NCBI GenBank assembly: GCA_024707255.1
Contig: JANQAC010000002.1
Coordinates: 118,001 to 182,000, forward strand
Direction of reading: 5' to 3'
Origin: Asticcacaulis sp.
GTDB lineage: Bacteria; Pseudomonadota; Alphaproteobacteria; Caulobacterales; Caulobacteraceae
Length of the DNA stretch: 64,000 nt
Shown: piece after piece, positions 61,071 to 64,000 of the stretch
How the letters are laid out: each line of letters starts with the position of its first letter
How positions within the stretch are numbered: the stretch's first letter is position 1
Position numbers and translations under genes: made by a program
Notes under the pieces: model-generated
Told to the model about the DNA's origin: nothing
What the model saw: the letters and a program-made list of their open reading frames with translations, nothing else
Database searches by the model: none

Positions 61071-64000
61071 TGGTTGCGCTCCGCTTTGGCGGCATTTCTG
61101 GCGGCTATATCCTGCGGCAGGTTATCCATGCGGAACAGCTTCTGCACCAGCACGAAGAACAGCGGCACGAAGAAGATGGCCAGGAAGGTGGCCGAAAGCA
61201 CCCCGCCGATCAAACCTGTCCCAATGGCGTGCTGCGAGGCCGAGCCGGCCGAATTGGCGAGGGCCAGGGGCAGGATGCCGAAGGTGAAGGCCAGCGACGT
61301 CATGACGATCGGGCGCAGGCGAATACGGACGGCCTCAAGCGTGGCGTCGAGCAGGGTGCGGCCTTCCTCGTGCAAAATCTTGGCGAATTCGACGATCAGG
61401 ATGGCGTTCTTGGCCGAAAGCCCCATGGTGGCCAGCAGGCCGACCTCGAAATAGATGTCGTTATCCAGCCCGCGGAACCAGGTGGCCAGCAGGGCGCCGA
61501 ACACGCCCAGTGGCACGACGAGAATGACGGCGAACGGGATCGACCAGCTTTCATAAAGCGCCGCCAGCAGCAGGAAGACAACCAGCACGGACAGGGCATA
61601 GAGCGCCGGGGCTTGCTGGCCGGATTCCTTTTCCTGGAGCGAGATGCCGGTCCATTCGTAACCGATGCCGGGGGGCAACTGGCCGGCCAGTTCTTCCATC
61701 TTTTCCATCGCCTTGCCGTTAGACTGGCCGGTGGCGGCGGTGCCCTGGATTTCCATCGAGCCGGCGCCATTATAACGTTGCAGTTGCGGCGGGCCGAAGG
61801 TCCAGCGCGACGAGCCTACGGCCGAGAAGGGGACCATGCTACCGTCGTTATTACGCAGGAACCAGCGGTTGATATCCTCCGGCTGGCTGCGGAACTGGCT
61901 GTCGCCCTGAACATAGACTCGCTTGATCCGGCCGCGGTCGATGAAGTCATTGACATAGGTGCCGCCGAGCGCGGTGCCCAGCAGCGAATTGATATCGGAG
62001 ACCGCCACCCCCATGGCGCCGGCGCGGGTATTGTCGATATCGAGCTTGAGCTGGGGGGTGTCGTCCTGCACATTGGCGCGGACGTTCTGCAGGATCGGCT
62101 CCTTGGCCGCCGCCGCCACAAGCTGGTCGCGCGCATCGGCCAGCCCCTCGTGGCCCACCCCGCTGACATCCTTTAATTGGAGGTCGAAGCCGGAGGCATT
62201 GCCCAGTTCGCGCACGGCGGGCGGGATGATCGGAAAAACGCGGGCCGTGTGGATCTGCGAGAATTTCTTGTTAACGCGGTCGACGAGGGCAAACACCTTC
62301 ATGTCGTCGCTGTGGCGTTGCTTGAAATCCTTCATGCGGACGAAGGCCATGCCCTGGTTTCCGCCGGATCCGGACCCACCGAAACCAGCGATGGTGAAGA
62401 CGTAGGCAACCGACGGATCTTTCTGATAGACCTCCTGGACCTGCTTGAGGACGGCCACTGTCTTGTCGGTGGTGGAACCGACGGGCAACTGCACCCGGGT
62501 CATGAGCGCACCCTGGTCTTCATCGGGCAGGAAGGAGGTCGGCAGGGTCATGGCCAGGCCGACGACCGCGGCGATGATGCCGGCATAGACCAGCATGAAC
62601 AGGCCCGGCTTACGGATAATGCCCTTGACCGACTTCTGGTAGCGGTGGGCGAAGACCTGGAAGCCGCGATTGAATCCGGTGAGCAGCCCCTTGACCTTGA
62701 CGTCTTCTTCTTCCGTACCTTCCGGCGCGACCGTGATGCCTTCGTGCGGCTTTGGGCGGCGCAGCAGGGTGGCGCAGAGCGGCGGGGTCAGGACGAGCGC
62801 GACGAGGACCGACAGCCCCATGGCCGAAACGAGCGTCACCGAAAACTGGCGATAGATGATGCCCTGCGTGCCGCCGAAAAAGGCCATAGGCACAAACATG
62901 GCGGCCAGCACCGAGGCGACGCCGATCAGGGCGCCGGTGATCTCGTCCATCGATTTCTGCGTCGCTTCGAGCGGCCCCAGGCCCTCTTCGTGCATGACGC
63001 GTTCGACGTTTTCGACCACGACGATCGCGTCATCGACCAGCAGGCCGATGGCCAGCACCAGCCCGAACATGGTGAGCGTGTTGATGGAGAAGCCGAAGAC
63101 GGCCAGGATACCGAAGGTGCCCAGCAGTACGACCGGCACGGCGATGGCTGGAATCAGCGTAGCGCGCCAGTTTTGCAGGAAGATGAACATGATGATGAAG
63201 ACGAGCACGATGGCTTCGACCAGGGTCTTCACCACGTCTTCGATCGACAGCTTGACGAAGTCCGTCGAGTCGTTGGGGATGGCGTATTTGACGCCGGCCG
63301 GGAAGGAGGGTTCCAGTTCCTTGATCTTGGCCTTGACCAGATCGGCGGTCCTGAGCGCATTGGCGCCGGTGGCCAGCGTTATCTGCATCCCGGACGCTTT
63401 GTGGCCGTTCATGCGGGCGATGCTGCCGTAGTTTTGCGGCCCCAGTTCGACGCGCGCCACGTCGCGCAGATAGACCGGCGTGCCAGCGGCGTTGTTCTTG
63501 ACGATGATGTTTTCAAATTGCGCCGGGGTCTGAAGCTGTGACTGCGCCGTGATGGTTGCGTTGATCGCGGTATCGGGCGTGGCCGGATCGGCCCCCAGAT
63601 TGCCGGCGGAAACCTGCGTGTTCTGCGCCCGGATGGCAGTGATGACATCCGTCGGCGTCAGGCTGAAACTGGCCAGCTTGTCGGCGTTCAGCCAGATGCG
63701 CATGGCGTATTGCGAACCGAAGACACGTGTATCGCCAACGCCTTCGATGCGCGAAATCGGGTCGTTGAGATTGGAGGCGATCCAGTCGGCGAGATCGGCG
63801 TTCGTCAGGCTGTCGTCTTCGGTATAGAGGGCGATGGCCATCAGGGTGGAGCCCGATGCCTTGTTGACGCGCAGGCCCTGCTGCTGCACGTCGGTCGGCA
63901 GGCGGCGGATCACCGAATTGGCCTGGTTCTGAACCTGGACTGGGCGAAATCCGGATCGGTTCCGGCCTCGAACACCAGGGTCACCGAACCGGAACCGGTC
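61067..64000 (-). pseudogene. RND efflux pump, inner-membrane subunit (HAE1/AcrB type), 5' end outside window, one-base frameshift near the edge
   Basis: Proton-driven multidrug efflux transporter. From about 63920 leftward the AcrB/MexB sequence is clear: VIRRLPTDVQQQGLRVNKASGSTLM, FSINTLTMFGLVLAIGLLVDDAIVVVENVERVM (helix 4 with proton-relay Asp-Asp), GTAATGQS, and the C-terminal ATFLAIFFVPLFFVLVQKLF. At the window's right edge the frame breaks: DPDFAQ is followed by stop in one frame, and DFAQVQVQNQANSVIRR is restored if one C is added near 63940. About 950 of ~1045 residues are here. The periplasmic adaptor should lie to the right. Confidence 0.9.

Overview
The window looks like a chromosomal segment of a GC-rich alphaproteobacterium, most likely a member of the Caulobacteraceae, possibly Asticcacaulis. 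This is inferred from gene content: a complete DUF4129-DUF4350-MoxR-DUF58-SpoIIM-RDD operon, a TonB-dependent receptor paired with a tryptophan-halogenase-like flavoprotein, LacI/GntR sugar regulators with palindromic operators, serralysin-type RTX proteins with their own type I secretion genes, and a NodT/HAE1 RND pump. No rRNA, tRNA or CRISPR was found. Species cannot be fixed from the sequence alone.

Layout. 1-4.6 kb: the end of a hybrid histidine kinase, a large uncharacterised protein and a small protein. 4.7-11.3 kb: the MoxR operon. 11.4-14.5 kb: a nu-class GST, UDP-glucose dehydrogenase (frameshifted) and two small proteins. 14.5-31.2 kb: a sugar-scavenging region with a LacI regulator, halogenase-like protein 1, a GH16 glucanase, a sodium:solute symporter, a GH2 beta-mannosidase, a DUF885 peptidase-like protein, halogenase-like protein 2 and a TonB receptor; a DNA glycosylase and a Nudix protein sit in the middle. 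31.6-36 kb: a cell-wall cassette of a membrane protein, a GH19+M15 endolysin-like enzyme and two L,D-transpeptidases, closed by a clear terminator. 36.2-40.5 kb: OsmC, WrbA and pirin opposite a LysR regulator, a GntR regulator and a small exported protein. 40.6-56.1 kb: three RTX proteins, the type I secretion ABC and HlyD proteins and an alpha/beta hydrolase. 56.1-64 kb: an MHYT-PAS-GGDEF-EAL protein, an AbrB/Doc toxin-antitoxin pair with a degenerate Fic motif, and an RND pump running off the end.

The most informative observations are: (1) an intact IS66-family element (46049-48649) with 8-bp target duplications has split the second RTX gene, and removing it restores the frame exactly; (2) the first and third RTX genes share a 347-bp perfectly identical block, which points to recent gene conversion; (3) six unrelated genes, and probably a seventh, carry single-base indels in short G/C contexts, more likely residual sequencing errors than true pseudogenes; (4) two palindromic operator types recur upstream of both sugar-uptake loci and of a GntR gene, suggesting a shared regulon.

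How the genes may work together (inference): the 14-31 kb region would capture and process beta-linked glucan or mannan oligosaccharides under LacI/GntR control. The 40-56 kb cluster would export RTX proteins, one of them a metalloprotease with four N-terminal PPC domains. The outer-membrane TolC partner of that exporter is not at this locus.
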